Notes under the pieces: model-generated | What the model was told of the DNA's origin: nothing | Database searches by the model: none | The model's input: the letters and a program-made list of their open reading frames with translations, nothing else | Shown: one piece after another, positions 35,836-44,677 of the stretch | Layout of the letters: every line of letters starts with the position of its first letter | How positions within the stretch are numbered: the stretch's first letter is position 1 | Origin: Oleiphilus sp. | GTDB lineage: Bacteria > Pseudomonadota > Gammaproteobacteria > Pseudomonadales > Oleiphilaceae | Direction of reading: 5' to 3' | Length of the DNA stretch: 64,000 nt | Assembly: GCA_006212045.1 (NCBI GenBank) | Contig: PZPK01000016.1 | Span: forward strand, 38,086 to 102,085 | Made by a program: the position numbers and the translations under genes

Positions 35836-36831
35836 ATGAAGATTCAAGGAAATGAACTTTCTTGGGAAAAAATCGGGAAAGTATTTGACCCAACCCTTGC
35901 GGGGAAGGGAAGGCCATGGCTGAAGGAGTTTGCGCAAGCGCCTGCAACCTTGGTTTTTGAGGATTTTGTCCGGGTATACTTTTCATGCAGGCCTCATCCG
36001 GATGAAAATGGTCAATATTGCAGTTACTCGGCATATGTTGATTTTGACAGACGTGATTTAACACGAGTTCTTCGGGTAAGTGAGCGTCCAATACTTCCTT
36101 TGGGGCGGGTTGGAGAGTTTGATGAATTTGGTACATACCCAGTATCAGTCATTCGAAAGGACTCGCAAGTCATTGCTTATTATGCAGGCTGGACTCGCTG
36201 TGAGAGCGTGCCATTCAATACAGCGATTGGAATCGCGATTAGTAAAGACGGTGGAGAAACGTTCACCAAAGGTGGGCCAGGGCCGGTGATCTCATATAGT
36301 CCTGATGAACCTTTTGTAATGAGCGGCCCCAAGATAAGAATTTTTAATGGAACTTATTACTTGTTCTATATTGCCGGCCGTAAATGGGTGTTAGATAACG
36401 GGCGCCCTGAACCCGTGTATAAAATACGTATGGCTAGTTCCGACGACGGAATTACTTGGCGGAAATACAATACAGACATTGTCGAAAGCGTAATAGAAGA
36501 TGACGAAGCACAAGCTAGTCCAGATGTATACTTTGATGGTCACACCTACCACATGTTCTTTTGCTATCGCTACAGTAAGGATTATAGATGCCATGCTAAA
36601 GGATACCGTATTGGTTACGCCAGTTCTGAGAATCTTATTGATTGGAAGCGCGATGATTCAAGAGTAGGTATAGACGTATCCGGTCAAGGATGGGATTCAG
36701 AGATGATAAGTTATCCTCATGTTTTTAAATTAGATGATCAAGTTTACATGTATTATTTAGGGAACCAGGTAGGGCGATATGGATTTGGCCTTGCCAAGCT
36801 AAAGAGCACTTTTGTTGGTGGGATGGAATGA
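35836..36831 (+). CDS. GH43/GH130-like five-bladed propeller protein, copy 1
   Basis: A 331-residue protein. I choose the ATG at 35836 because a GGGGGGAG site lies eight bases upstream; an ATG at 35812 is possible. It has no signal peptide and should be cytoplasmic. Repeated blade motifs of the glycosyl-hydrolase propeller type are visible: FVRVYFSCRP, IGIAISKDGG, YYLFYIAG, KIRMASSDDGITW, YHMFFCYRY and RIGYASS. FDEFGTYPVSV and WDSEMISYPHV hold acidic residues that could be catalytic. It is clearly paralogous to the next gene (shared IGKVFDPT, KEFAQ, FVRVYFS). A hydrolase inside a biosynthetic operon is unexpected; it could be a phosphorylase, transferase or sugar-binding protein. Confidence 0.7.
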   Translation: MKIQGNELSWEKIGKVFDPTLAGKGRPWLKEFAQAPATLVFEDFVRVYFSCRPHPDENGQYCSYSAYVDFDRRDLTRVLRVSERPILPLGRVGEFDEFGTYPVSVIRKDSQVIAYYAGWTRCESVPFNTAIGIAISKDGGETFTKGGPGPVISYSPDEPFVMSGPKIRIFNGTYYLFYIAGRKWVLDNGRPEPVYKIRMASSDDGITWRKYNTDIVESVIEDDEAQASPDVYFDGHTYHMFFCYRYSKDYRCHAKGYRIGYASSENLIDWKRDDSRVGIDVSGQGWDSEMISYPHVFKLDDQVYMYYLGNQVGRYGFGLAKLKSTFVGGME

Positions 36832-37823
36832 CTAAGAGTTTGAAATGGAACAAAATAGGCAAAGTTTTTGATCCAACACAATACGGCTTGATCAATGGTT
36901 GTAAGGAGTTTGCTCAAAGCCCCCAGGCCTTAGAGTTTAATGACTTCGTTCGAGTGTATTTTTCTACGCGAGCTCGTGATCCAGAAAATGGAAAGTTTCT
37001 TAGTCATATTGCTTATGTTGATATGAGCAAAGATTTTCGCGAAATACTCAAAGTGTCAAATACGAGTGTAATCGATCTAGGAGTGCTAGGTACCTTTGAC
37101 GAACATGGCATTTTTCCTATAAATGTAATGCGCCACGATGATCGTATATTGGCATATACCTGCGGTTGGAGTCGACGTAGTTCGACATCGGTCGAAACTG
37201 GTATAGGCTTTGCCGAGAGTTTTGATAGCGGTGCAACCTTTGAAAAACTAGGTTCGGGGCCAATTGTTGGAGCTTCACTAAACGAGCCCTTTTTGGTAGG
37301 TGATGCATTCGTTAGATACTTCGAAGGCAAGTTTCACATGTGGTACATGTTTGGTATCAAATGGGCCGTAATGGAAGAGGAGGCCGCACCAGACCGGGTA
37401 TATAAGATCGGGCATGCGACATCAATGAATGGTATTGATTGGAAGAAAGAAGAGGGCTTGCAGGTAGTTCCTGACAAGTTACATGAGAACGAAAGTATGG
37501 CTTTGCCCACTGTGGAGTTTTTCGATGGCCGCTATCATATGTTTTTTTGCTATCGAGAATCTTCTGATTTTAGGAACAATAGCGCTAGAGGATATAGGCT
37601 GGGTTATGCGTACTCTTATGATTTAAAGTCTTGGGTGCGTAATGATAAACTGGGCGGTGCAGTAGTCTCAAAAACTGGATGGGACAGTGAAATGCAATGC
37701 TACCCTCACCTGCTCAAAATGGGAGGTGATCTCTTCTTGCTTTATAACGGTAATGAATTCGGTCGCTTCGGGTTTGGTGTTTTGAAATTGGTTAGAAATT
37801 CTTTTGATCGAATACAAAACTAG
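36828..37823 (+). CDS. GH43/GH130-like five-bladed propeller protein, copy 2
   Basis: A 331-residue cytoplasmic protein, paralogous over its whole length to the previous gene and overlapping it by four bases. Shared blocks include IGKVFDPT, KEFAQSP, FVRVYFSTRA, GTFDEHGIFPINV, KIGHATSMNGIDW, YHMFFCYRES, RLGYAYS and TGWDSEMQCYPHL. The acidic residues in FDE and WDSEM are kept in both copies. The divergence shows an old duplication with likely separate roles or a heterodimer. Its 3' end overlaps the GNAT gene by 20 bases. Function unknown. Confidence 0.7.
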   Translation: MTKSLKWNKIGKVFDPTQYGLINGCKEFAQSPQALEFNDFVRVYFSTRARDPENGKFLSHIAYVDMSKDFREILKVSNTSVIDLGVLGTFDEHGIFPINVMRHDDRILAYTCGWSRRSSTSVETGIGFAESFDSGATFEKLGSGPIVGASLNEPFLVGDAFVRYFEGKFHMWYMFGIKWAVMEEEAAPDRVYKIGHATSMNGIDWKKEEGLQVVPDKLHENESMALPTVEFFDGRYHMFFCYRESSDFRNNSARGYRLGYAYSYDLKSWVRNDKLGGAVVSKTGWDSEMQCYPHLLKMGGDLFLLYNGNEFGRFGFGVLKLVRNSFDRIQN

Positions 37824-38253
37824 TTCTCTTGATATTGCCGCTTTACTTCAACACTTTGAATACTGCGACTCATTCTACGTTCCTCGATTAAGTGAGCGGA
37901 TTAATTTGGTAGATTATGCGCAAAAAATTACGGTAAATGCCTGTACTTTTGAAGCTTGGGAGGGTGAAGGTTTGCTAGGTGTAGTTTCCGCTTACCTTAA
38001 TCGAACGCCGTATGGTTTTATCACAGATGTAAGCGTAAAGCCTGAGTCCAAAGGTAAAGGTATTGCGAAGAACTTAGTTCGTAACTGTATTGACGCAGCT
38101 CAAAATGAATATGGCCTGTGTGGATTAAAACTTGAGGTGTATTTGGAAAATCGACAAGCATTGAATCTGTATAAAACGCTTGGCTTTATTGTTCATTCTA
38201 AGCGCGATCAAGTATTAGAAATGATATTGAACTTCAGGGGTGAAAGTAAATGA
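37804..38253 (+). CDS. GNAT-family N-acetyltransferase
   Basis: A 149-residue protein starting at a TTG inside the end of the previous gene. The GNAT acetyl-CoA motif is in VSVKPESKGKGIAKNLV (about residues 78-94) with the QxxGxG/A-like SKGKGIA loop, followed by LKLEVYLENRQALNLYKTLGF, typical of motif B. In this locus a plausible job is N-acetylation of the 4-amino-4,6-dideoxy sugar. The usual VioB is a hexapeptide-repeat enzyme, so this would be an alternative solution. Overlaps the following methyltransferase gene by four bases. Confidence 0.82.
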   Translation: MIEYKTSSLDIAALLQHFEYCDSFYVPRLSERINLVDYAQKITVNACTFEAWEGEGLLGVVSAYLNRTPYGFITDVSVKPESKGKGIAKNLVRNCIDAAQNEYGLCGLKLEVYLENRQALNLYKTLGFIVHSKRDQVLEMILNFRGESK

Positions 38254-38987
38254 CGGACAAGCGTAATTACAACGAAGAGCTAAGAGATACAGCCGATCAC
38301 AAGTATGCCTACAATTTTGATTTTGACGTTATGCATCACTACATGCTGCGGGCTTTTGAGCCATTTTTGCAAAAAGGACGACTTTTAGAGCTTGGTAGTT
38401 TTAGAGGTGACTTCACCGAGCGCTTGGTGTCCTTGTTTGACGACGTAAGCTGTGTTGAAGCCTCAGATGAAGCAGTAGCTTTTGCAGCAGAACGCCTTCC
38501 ACAGGTTACGATTTACAATTCGTTATTCGAGAGTGTTCGGCTCCCAAATCGTTATGAAAACATAATTATGACGCATGTTCTAGAGCATGTTGATGATCCG
38601 GTAACTGTGCTCAGAAGGGTTAATGACGAGTGGCTTACTGATGATGGTAGGTTCTTTCTAGTTTGTCCAAATGCAAACGCGCCTTCTCGTCAAATCGCGG
38701 TGAAGATGGGGCTTATTTCTCATAATTCAGCCGTCACTCCAGCGGAGCATGAGCATGGTCATCGTTGTACATATACGCTAGATACATTGGAAAGAGATGC
38801 GCGTGCAGCGGGTTTAAATGTCATCAAGAGAGAGGGTGTTTTTTTTAAGGCTTTGGCGAATTTCCAATGGGACCGTCTACTTCAAACGGATATTATTTCG
38901 AAAGAGTATCTTGATGGCTGTTATCAGCTTGGTCAAATTTACCCAGACCTATGTTCCAGTATTATGGTTGTGTGCCAAAAAGGCTGA
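38250..38987 (+). CDS. Class I SAM-dependent methyltransferase
   Basis: A 245-residue enzyme with a Rossmann-type SAM fold. LLELGSFRGDFTERL near residue 48 is motif I, CVEASDEAVAFA motif II, and IIMTHVLEHVDDP near 110 the HxLEHV block typical of methyltransferase type 11/23. The C-terminal half is longer than the minimal fold and may bind a sugar nucleotide or acyl chain. It probably O- or N-methylates a sugar or its substituent in the repeat unit. It is coupled to the GNAT gene by a four-base overlap. Confidence 0.82.
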   Translation: MTDKRNYNEELRDTADHKYAYNFDFDVMHHYMLRAFEPFLQKGRLLELGSFRGDFTERLVSLFDDVSCVEASDEAVAFAAERLPQVTIYNSLFESVRLPNRYENIIMTHVLEHVDDPVTVLRRVNDEWLTDDGRFFLVCPNANAPSRQIAVKMGLISHNSAVTPAEHEHGHRCTYTLDTLERDARAAGLNVIKREGVFFKALANFQWDRLLQTDIISKEYLDGCYQLGQIYPDLCSSIMVVCQKG

Positions 38988-39017
38988 TGCTTATTTCGAT
39001 TGTTCTGGCGATAGATA

Positions 39018-40541
39018 ATGCCGATTAAAAAAAATCTAGTAGCGAGCTATGCGAATCAATTATATTCGTCTCTAATCGGTATTCTTATTTTGCCTATATA
39101 CATAGACCATATGGGCGCAGAGGCTTATGGTTTGGTGGGTTTTTTTACCATGCTAACTGCGTGGTTTACTCTCCTTGATATGGGGCTGACTCCGACAGTG
39201 ATGAGAGAGTCTGCTAGATTTAAGGGAGGGCGCGCAACTGTTGTTGAATATTTGTTATTGGTCCGCTCATTCGCAGCTTTGTTCTTGTTGATCGCCGTGG
39301 CCATATTTCTGTCGATTGTATTCTCCTCAACGTCTATTGCGAGTGAATGGCTCCACTTAGAAACACTGTCTGTAGAGCAGGTTAGTTTTTGCATTAGTAT
39401 TATGGGCGCGATTATCGCCCTCCGCTGGGCCGGAGGGTTGTTGCGGGGCGTTATTAATGGTGCTGAAAAAATAGTCCTGCTTTCTATATTAAATTCGGGG
39501 TTTTCAACATTACGATTCGTTGTTGTTTTGCCAATCATTATTTTTGTAGATGCCGAACCCGTATCTTATTTTTCCTACCAGCTGGCTGTTGCGGTTTGTG
39601 AGTTTTTCACGTTGTTAGCATTTGCGAGTCGTGTGCTGCCGAGAAACGGTAACCGGTATTGGTTTGTTGGTAGCTTTTCGGTTACACCAATCAAGTTGTC
39701 TTTGAAATTTGCATTAAGTATCGCGTTTACATCAATTGTTTGGGTTGCGATTACTCAGACAGATAAGCTGATTTTATCTAACTTAATGACCCTTAGCGAC
39801 TATGGGTATTATTCTCTTGCCGTTCTCGCAGCTAGTGGCGTTTTAGTCCTTAGTGGGCCTATCGGCTCCGTAATAATGCCTCGCTTGGCGAATTTAGAAG
39901 CTCAAGGTGATGAGGTCGGCTTTATTCGCTTATATCGAACTGCAACGCAGCTAGCAGCTGTCGCTAGTAGCTCTCTTGCCTTCGTATTGTTTTTCTTTTC
40001 TGAGGAGCTACTTTGGGTTTGGACAGGTAACCAAGATGTAGTTGATAACGCATCAAGTGTTTTAGGCTTGTATGCTCTGGGTAACGGAGTTTTGGTAGTG
40101 GCCGCGTTTCCTTATTATATGCAGTTTGCCAAAGGCGATATGAAAATGCATGTCTATGGTAATATTCTTTTTTTGATTGTGTTATTGCCTCTAATCATTT
40201 GGGCTGCACAGAGTTATGGTGCAGTAGGGGCAGCGGCTGTTTGGTTAGGTTCAAATTTAGCTTTGTTTATGTTTTGGTTACCATGGGTCCACCGGCGTTT
40301 CATTAGAGGTTTGAATCGCATTTGGTATTCCTCTGATACTACGATAATTTTTTCGGCGGCGGGTTTCTTTTCACTTATTATGGCAAGTCTTGATTTGCAA
40401 ATTGTGAATCGCTTTAAAATGCTAGCTGTTTTAGTGGCCATAGGATGTTTAGTACTTATTTTGGCTGTCGCATCGTCAAGTAAAGCTAGAGAATATTTAA
40501 TCGCACGTGTTAATAAAAGCAGGCTCGAACATGCAAAGTAA
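39018..40541 (+). CDS. wzx: Wzx-type polysaccharide repeat-unit flippase
   Basis: A 507-residue MATE/MVF-like membrane protein with about twelve to fourteen hydrophobic helices. The beginning (NLVASYANQLYSSLIGILILPIYI), GAEAYGLVGFF and the following MGLTPTVMRESAR loop are typical of polysaccharide flippases. It should move the undecaprenyl-linked repeat unit across the inner membrane for polymerisation. Its end overlaps the next glycosyltransferase gene by 11 bases. Confidence 0.9.
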   Translation: MPIKKNLVASYANQLYSSLIGILILPIYIDHMGAEAYGLVGFFTMLTAWFTLLDMGLTPTVMRESARFKGGRATVVEYLLLVRSFAALFLLIAVAIFLSIVFSSTSIASEWLHLETLSVEQVSFCISIMGAIIALRWAGGLLRGVINGAEKIVLLSILNSGFSTLRFVVVLPIIIFVDAEPVSYFSYQLAVAVCEFFTLLAFASRVLPRNGNRYWFVGSFSVTPIKLSLKFALSIAFTSIVWVAITQTDKLILSNLMTLSDYGYYSLAVLAASGVLVLSGPIGSVIMPRLANLEAQGDEVGFIRLYRTATQLAAVASSSLAFVLFFFSEELLWVWTGNQDVVDNASSVLGLYALGNGVLVVAAFPYYMQFAKGDMKMHVYGNILFLIVLLPLIIWAAQSYGAVGAAAVWLGSNLALFMFWLPWVHRRFIRGLNRIWYSSDTTIIFSAAGFFSLIMASLDLQIVNRFKMLAVLVAIGCLVLILAVASSSKAREYLIARVNKSRLEHAK

Positions 40542-41511
40542 TATCGTGGTCAGTGTATGTGTGGTTACTTATAAGCAGGAAGACTATATCGAACAATGCT
40601 TGGAAAGTATTGTAAGACAAAAGACGAACTTTCGCTTTGAGTTAATTATAGGGGAAGATTGTTCGCCCGATGGGACAAGCAATATTGTTAGAAAGTTTTC
40701 CGAGAAATATCCAGAGATAGTTACTCCAATCATTCGCACAAGAAATGTAGGGGGGCATAGAAACTTTATAGATGTGTTTGAACGAGCTAAAGGGAAGTAT
40801 ATTGCCTATTGTGAAGGAGATGACTATTGGATTGATCCTCTAAAGCTTCAGAAACAATATGATGCGCTTGAGCGCCAGCCAGAAATTGACCTTTGCTTTC
40901 ATCCCGCGAAGGAATACCGTAACGAAAAGTTCCACGGAGTAATTAACAGTTACTATCGTGAAGAAACGGTTGTTCCAGTCGAAAAAGTCATCGAAGGTAG
41001 AGGTGGGTACATGCCTACAGCGTCTTTGATGATTAGAATGTCTGCGATTTACCCTTTCCCTGATTGGTTTATAGATAAAGCGCCAGTAGGGGATTCTTTT
41101 ATTCAGGCTTTAGGTTCTATGCGAGGAGGTGCGCTTTTTCTGCCAAAACCTATGTCGTCTTATCGAAGGTATTCAGAGGGTTCAGTCACCCAAAAGGGTA
41201 AGTCCGGGACGTTGTCTTCAAAAGTACTTATTGATAAGGCTCTTAATTATCTCTATTGCTATAAACAACTGCCGAGTCAAAAAAGTATGCCTAGTATTGA
41301 ATTGGCCTGTTGCAGGCAATTGATTGAGGTATTAGGGCATTCGATTAGGCTTGGAGATAGAGTCGCGGCCAAAGAAACTGCTTATCTAATAAGAGCAAAT
41401 TTTGGCCAAGATTTAACATTGCAGTTAAAGATTATTATTTGGAGTGTCGCGTTTCATCCGCTTTTTTTATTTGCTCGCGGAGTGTTAAAGCTGCGAGATA
41501 TGGCTGGGTAA
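40531..41511 (+). CDS. Glycosyltransferase family 2
   Basis: A 326-residue GT2 enzyme; the ATG at 40531 (MQSNIVVSVCVVTYKQ) is preferred over an upstream in-frame start. VVTYKQEDYIEQCLESI, IIGEDCSPDGT and CEGDDYWIDPLKLQKQ (metal-binding EGDD near residue 96) are diagnostic. A C-terminal hydrophobic segment may attach it to the membrane. It lies between the flippase and polymerase genes, so it should add one sugar to the lipid-linked repeat unit. Confidence 0.85.
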   Translation: MQSNIVVSVCVVTYKQEDYIEQCLESIVRQKTNFRFELIIGEDCSPDGTSNIVRKFSEKYPEIVTPIIRTRNVGGHRNFIDVFERAKGKYIAYCEGDDYWIDPLKLQKQYDALERQPEIDLCFHPAKEYRNEKFHGVINSYYREETVVPVEKVIEGRGGYMPTASLMIRMSAIYPFPDWFIDKAPVGDSFIQALGSMRGGALFLPKPMSSYRRYSEGSVTQKGKSGTLSSKVLIDKALNYLYCYKQLPSQKSMPSIELACCRQLIEVLGHSIRLGDRVAAKETAYLIRANFGQDLTLQLKIIIWSVAFHPLFLFARGVLKLRDMAG

Positions 41512-41519
41512 TTGATTTA

Positions 41520-42788
41520 GTGAAAGATTTTTTGCTTGTTTTCTTTCTGATATTCGGCCCTGTTTTTGATTCGCCCCTAGGGCCTTTTGGTGATTCTGCT
41601 GTATTGATCGCATTTTGCTTGGTGTTCTCGCGAGTTTATTCTCATAAACTGATATATGCCACTAAACCGCTACTCTTTGCTTTGTTATTGTTGCTTTCGC
41701 TCTCAGTATATAGCCTGACCACCTACCTCCTCCTTGACCCATACAGTGCGGAGTTGTCGCTCCAGCCAATTTTACGGCCCATAAAAGCGCTTATTCTATT
41801 GCTTGGTTGTTATGTTCTCGCGTTTCATCTTCTTGAGCGGGGTTATCATTTTCGCAGTTTGGTGTGGCTAGTTTTCTTATCGGTGGTGTTTCATGCGTTT
41901 ATTATGGGCGCGCAGTTTTTATCTCCTGACTTTAGGGAGTTTGTTTACACCTTTACTGAAGCTAAATATGTGCTGGAAGTCTACCAGGCTACGCGCATGG
42001 CTGGGCTTTCTGGTGCGGGGGGGGCTCAACTATCCGTTGTTCAGGGGCTTGGCGTTCTGTTAGCAAGCTATCTTTGGGTGACGGAAAGTTCAAAAATAAA
42101 GTTGGTTATCGTTATTGGTGGAGGGCTCCTTTGCTTAGCTTCTGTTCTGCTTTGCGGGAGGTCCGGACTATTGGTCGTCGCGTTATTTGCGCCAGCTTTT
42201 CTATTTCTTTCTTTCTTTGTAAAAAGCGAGGGGGTATCACTAGGTAAAATAACGTTTTCCTTAGTGATTCTTATACTAATTGTCTTAGTTATCATCGCCG
42301 CAACGTTTCAAACGATTACCTCTGATGCAGGAAGGTATATTTTCTTCAGAACTTTTCGTACGATTGTTGATTATAGTGAAACCGGCAATCTTCAGGACAA
42401 TACTTTAATCGCGTTGAGCCAAATGTTTTATTTTCCTAGTGAATTAGCTCATCTCATGTTTGGAAAGCCAAGCTATCTAAAGTTAAATACCTATTACGGT
42501 ATTAATAGTGATATTGGGTATATTCAACTTTTATGGGCATACGGGGTGATTGGCTCGTGTGCACATTATTTGCTTTATATTTTAGCGGTTGCGTCTGTGC
42601 TAAAGCTGTCGAATATCTCGTCAGTTACGAAGGTTTTAGTTGTCTTATCAATCTTGCTGATTTTGCTTTTTAACGCCAAAGAAGTTTTTATTTTTGCAAG
42701 AATGTCTTTTCAAATAACAGTTTTATTGTTTTTCGGAGCCGTTCTTTTCTCTAGAATTGATTTTGATAGAGCGAAGAGGCTTTATTGA
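41520..42788 (+). CDS. wzy: O-antigen/capsule polymerase-like membrane protein (Wzy)
   Basis: A 422-residue integral membrane protein. I prefer the GTG at 41520, eight bases after the previous stop; longer readings run into that gene. About eleven to twelve helices are visible with a large periplasmic loop near residues 265-340. CGRSGLLVVALF in the middle resembles the RS/RG block of Wzy/WaaL-type proteins. Position between the flippase and AsnB genes, and absence of any other polymerase, support Wzy. Sequence alone cannot separate Wzy from a ligase. Confidence 0.75.
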   Translation: MKDFLLVFFLIFGPVFDSPLGPFGDSAVLIAFCLVFSRVYSHKLIYATKPLLFALLLLLSLSVYSLTTYLLLDPYSAELSLQPILRPIKALILLLGCYVLAFHLLERGYHFRSLVWLVFLSVVFHAFIMGAQFLSPDFREFVYTFTEAKYVLEVYQATRMAGLSGAGGAQLSVVQGLGVLLASYLWVTESSKIKLVIVIGGGLLCLASVLLCGRSGLLVVALFAPAFLFLSFFVKSEGVSLGKITFSLVILILIVLVIIAATFQTITSDAGRYIFFRTFRTIVDYSETGNLQDNTLIALSQMFYFPSELAHLMFGKPSYLKLNTYYGINSDIGYIQLLWAYGVIGSCAHYLLYILAVASVLKLSNISSVTKVLVVLSILLILLFNAKEVFIFARMSFQITVLLFFGAVLFSRIDFDRAKRLY

Positions 42789-44677
42789 TGTGTGGATTTT
42801 TCGGCATTGTTGGAAGCGTCGTTGATGATTTCCGAGAGCGGGCGTTACATGCTGCGCTAGATGGTCTCGCCCACCGAGGCCCCGATAACCAAGCTACTTG
42901 GAGTTCTTCCAATGTTATTCTCGGCCATACAAGGCTAAGCATACTCGATCTCTCAAATCATGCGAACCAACCATTTAGTTCGACTTGTGGAAGGTTCACG
43001 GTCGCTTATAACGGCGAAGTGTATAACTATAAAGAGCTGGCAGCTCAATATAGTTTGATCAACTTAAAAACAAGTTCAGATACCGAGGTGGTGGTTGAAC
43101 TGTTTGCAAAGCTGGGTGTGGCGAGTTTTGAGCAACTAAATGGTATGTTTGCGCTTGCTATTTACGACTCTGAAGAGTGCAAGCTTTACCTAGCTCGAGA
43201 TCGACTTGGTATTAAGCCACTCTATATCACTAAATCAGAACAAAGCATCTGCTTTGGTTCTGAGATCAAGGCATTGGAAAAGCTTGGTGCTGTTTCTAAT
43301 GACGTAAACGCGCCCAAGCTAAATGAATGGTTTTATTACGGCAATGCTTTAGGCAGAGCAACTATTTTGAACGGCGTTGAGCGAGTAATGCCCGGTAACT
43401 ATGTTGTAATTGATACGACGTTATGTTCTGCTGCAGTGCATACTTATTGGGCCGTAAGTAAGGCGCTTTCTCGGAAGAATCCTTCAAAAATCCCTAGCGA
43501 AGAACATGCTGTCGCAAAAGTTAGGGAATTATTGTGTTCGGCCGTCAAGAGGCAGCTGGTCAGCGACGTTCCTGTTGGCGTGTTTTTGTCTGGTGGGATA
43601 GATTCGAGCGCCATTACTGCTTTTGCAGCACAAGAGCTTGGGCGTGACCTAAGCACATACTCGGTCAAATTTGATTATGATAAAGGTGTCAATGAGCTGC
43701 CTAAAGCACGACAGGTAGCGGACATGTATGGCACGAAGCATCATGAGTTTGAGATTGGCGGATATGATGTGGTGGATACCGTCATAAAAATGGTAGAACA
43801 TCACGATCATCCTTTTTCTGATGCGGCAAACATCCCCCTTTTTCTTCTTTCTCAACAGGTGCGTGATAAAACAAAAGTTATTCTTCAAGGCGATGGTGGT
43901 GACGAACTGTTCGCCGGTTACCAGAGATACAATACCTTAGCGAATTTTCGCAAAATGAAGCTGCTAGCTAAGGTCGGCAACATCGCAAATAACTTTACCC
44001 GTAAAAACGCAGGGTACTATTCTCGGCAGCGTTACATCGATGCCTTGTTAGCTGGGGAAGACTATCAGGTGATGGCCGCACTGCTAACGGTTGAAAGTAA
44101 GCGGGTTCCTCCTACACGCGTTTTATCTGATTCTTATCGAGCTAAAGTAGAGAGCCATGCTTTCGACAGCCGCTATCAAGAAATAGCAAAGAAGTTCGAA
44201 GCTCAAGACTTAGTAAATAAAATGTTAATGACCGATCTTGAAATTATATTGCCCGATATCTTTTTAGAGAAAGTCGATCGCTCAACAATGGCTGCCAGTG
44301 TCGAAGTCCGCGTGCCGTTTTTGGACAGCGACCTAGTTGATTTCTGCATTAGTTTGCCATCACGTCTTAAGGTTAAAAAAGGTCAGCAAAAATACCTACT
44401 AAAGCAGGCGCTCGCAGGTGTTGTGCCAAGGGATATTTTGTATGGCCCGAAGACTGGTTTTGGCGTGCCGTTCGGGTATTGGTTGAAGGGGCCGCTTAAG
44501 GAACTATTTTGGGATGGTTTCGCGAAATTTAAGCTTGATAACCCGCACGTCTTCGACGAAAAGAAAGTGGCACGGGTCTTTTCAGAATTTACTGATGGAC
44601 GAAGAGACGATAGTTTTCTGTTTTGGAAGATGCTTAACTTAATGATTTGGGCAAATACTAAGAAGGTCGTCTTTTGA
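42788..44677 (+). CDS. asnB: Glutamine-dependent asparagine synthetase-like amidotransferase
   Basis: A 629-residue AsnB-family enzyme starting MCGFFGIVG, so Cys2 is the glutaminase nucleophile after Met removal. The N-terminal Ntn domain has HRGPDNQ, HTRLSILDLS and YNGEVYNY. The synthase domain has the PPi loop FLSGGIDSSAI near residue 260 and GDGGDELFAGYQRY. In polysaccharide loci such enzymes often amidate uronic acids. A ManNAcA carboxylate made through WecB/WecC would be a likely substrate here. True asparagine synthesis is an alternative. The ATG shares one base with the wzy stop (TGATG). Confidence 0.88.
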   Translation: MCGFFGIVGSVVDDFRERALHAALDGLAHRGPDNQATWSSSNVILGHTRLSILDLSNHANQPFSSTCGRFTVAYNGEVYNYKELAAQYSLINLKTSSDTEVVVELFAKLGVASFEQLNGMFALAIYDSEECKLYLARDRLGIKPLYITKSEQSICFGSEIKALEKLGAVSNDVNAPKLNEWFYYGNALGRATILNGVERVMPGNYVVIDTTLCSAAVHTYWAVSKALSRKNPSKIPSEEHAVAKVRELLCSAVKRQLVSDVPVGVFLSGGIDSSAITAFAAQELGRDLSTYSVKFDYDKGVNELPKARQVADMYGTKHHEFEIGGYDVVDTVIKMVEHHDHPFSDAANIPLFLLSQQVRDKTKVILQGDGGDELFAGYQRYNTLANFRKMKLLAKVGNIANNFTRKNAGYYSRQRYIDALLAGEDYQVMAALLTVESKRVPPTRVLSDSYRAKVESHAFDSRYQEIAKKFEAQDLVNKMLMTDLEIILPDIFLEKVDRSTMAASVEVRVPFLDSDLVDFCISLPSRLKVKKGQQKYLLKQALAGVVPRDILYGPKTGFGVPFGYWLKGPLKELFWDGFAKFKLDNPHVFDEKKVARVFSEFTDGRRDDSFLFWKMLNLMIWANTKKVVF

